Shown here piece by piece: positions 63,951 to 64,000 of a stretch of DNA of 64,000 nt. Under the pieces are notes generated by a model. That model made no database searches and had not been told where the DNA came from. It worked only from the letters and a program-made list of their open reading frames with translations. The stretch is taken from the NCBI RefSeq assembly GCF_017488845.2, contig NZ_CP083370.1, forward strand, positions 1,922,001 through 1,986,000, written 5' to 3'. The position numbers and the translations under genes were made by a program. Numbering within the stretch: position 1 is the first letter of the stretch; each line of letters starts with the position of its first letter. The DNA is from Ensifer canadensis. GTDB lineage: Bacteria; Pseudomonadota; Alphaproteobacteria; Rhizobiales; Rhizobiaceae.

Positions 63951-64000
63951 TCGCCGAGATCGATTTTACCGATCCGGCCACCATCCGGCTGATCTCGACC
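63947..64000 (+). CDS. RES-domain toxin (5' end only, cut by the window)
   Basis: The first 18 codons (MIAEIDFTDPATIRLIST) read into the window edge. The VRLIST-like start fits RES-domain toxins, which degrade NAD+ by ADP-ribosyl transfer or phosphorolysis. The ATG overlaps the antitoxin stop by 4 bases. The call rests mainly on the antitoxin partner. Confidence 0.7.
   Translation, partial: MIAEIDFTDPATIRLIST

Overview
The window looks like a chromosomal segment of a rhizobial alphaproteobacterium (Rhizobiaceae, probably the Ensifer/Sinorhizobium/Rhizobium group). The reasons are high GC content, a short second FtsZ, a binding-protein ABC transporter with one fused permease for iron-like substrates, DUF930, DUF1328, SPW-repeat and entericidin proteins, and at least four families of short palindromic intergenic repeats of the rhizobial type. 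No ribosomal RNA operon, CRISPR array or complete prophage was seen. The assignment is inference from gene content; no database was searched.

Layout. Positions 1-3450 hold a small regulatory module: an S24-type (CI/LexA-like) repressor divergent from a chain of overlapping small genes that includes a stand-alone LexA-type DNA-binding domain. A perfect ATCCTAT/ATAGGAT palindrome lies between them, and related half-sites precede a further two-gene unit. Positions 3700-9700 hold small accessory genes: a GNAT, an Imm5-like protein paired with a C39-like cysteine peptidase, a haem-copper-oxidase-like membrane protein, entericidin, YkgJ, DUF1328 and SPW. Positions 9800-13000 hold a MAPEG/sigma-factor deletion scar, a lipoprotein and a DUF1254 protein.

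Positions 13381-16120 are the clearest mobile segment. Two 96-bp direct repeats (3 mismatches), one of them covering the 3' part of an intact tRNA-Lys(CUU) gene, bracket about 2.5 kb with an outer-membrane protein, four small unknown ORFs and the C-terminal remnant of a tyrosine recombinase.

Positions 16500-36000 hold PhzF, DUF930, TetR plus DUF6151, GNAT, an EEP nuclease coupled to a NUDIX hydrolase, an FAD oxidase, an arylsulfatase, a GreA-like factor, a frameshifted LysR next to an intact SDR, an MscS-type channel with an in-frame amber codon, a nucleotidyltransferase and ftsZ2. A complete IS3-family element with 3-bp target duplication sits at 36415-37665.

Positions 37900-64000 hold GSTs, a three-gene iron-type ABC transporter, an ECF41-type sigma factor with its CMD partner and a matching promoter, a TetR/RidA divergent pair with a long palindrome, a PLD-family enzyme, an M81 peptidase with a solute-binding protein and a LysR regulator, a frameshifted MFS pump, an EF-G-like GTPase, an alpha/beta hydrolase coupled to an unknown protein, an aldo/keto reductase, and an Xre/MbcA-RES toxin-antitoxin pair cut by the right edge.

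Decay is frequent: six loci are broken or truncated (sigma factor/MAPEG, recombinase, DUF1254 remnant, LysR, MscS, MFS) and IS orfA is frameshifted. Some of the single-base lesions could be sequencing errors and should be checked against reads.
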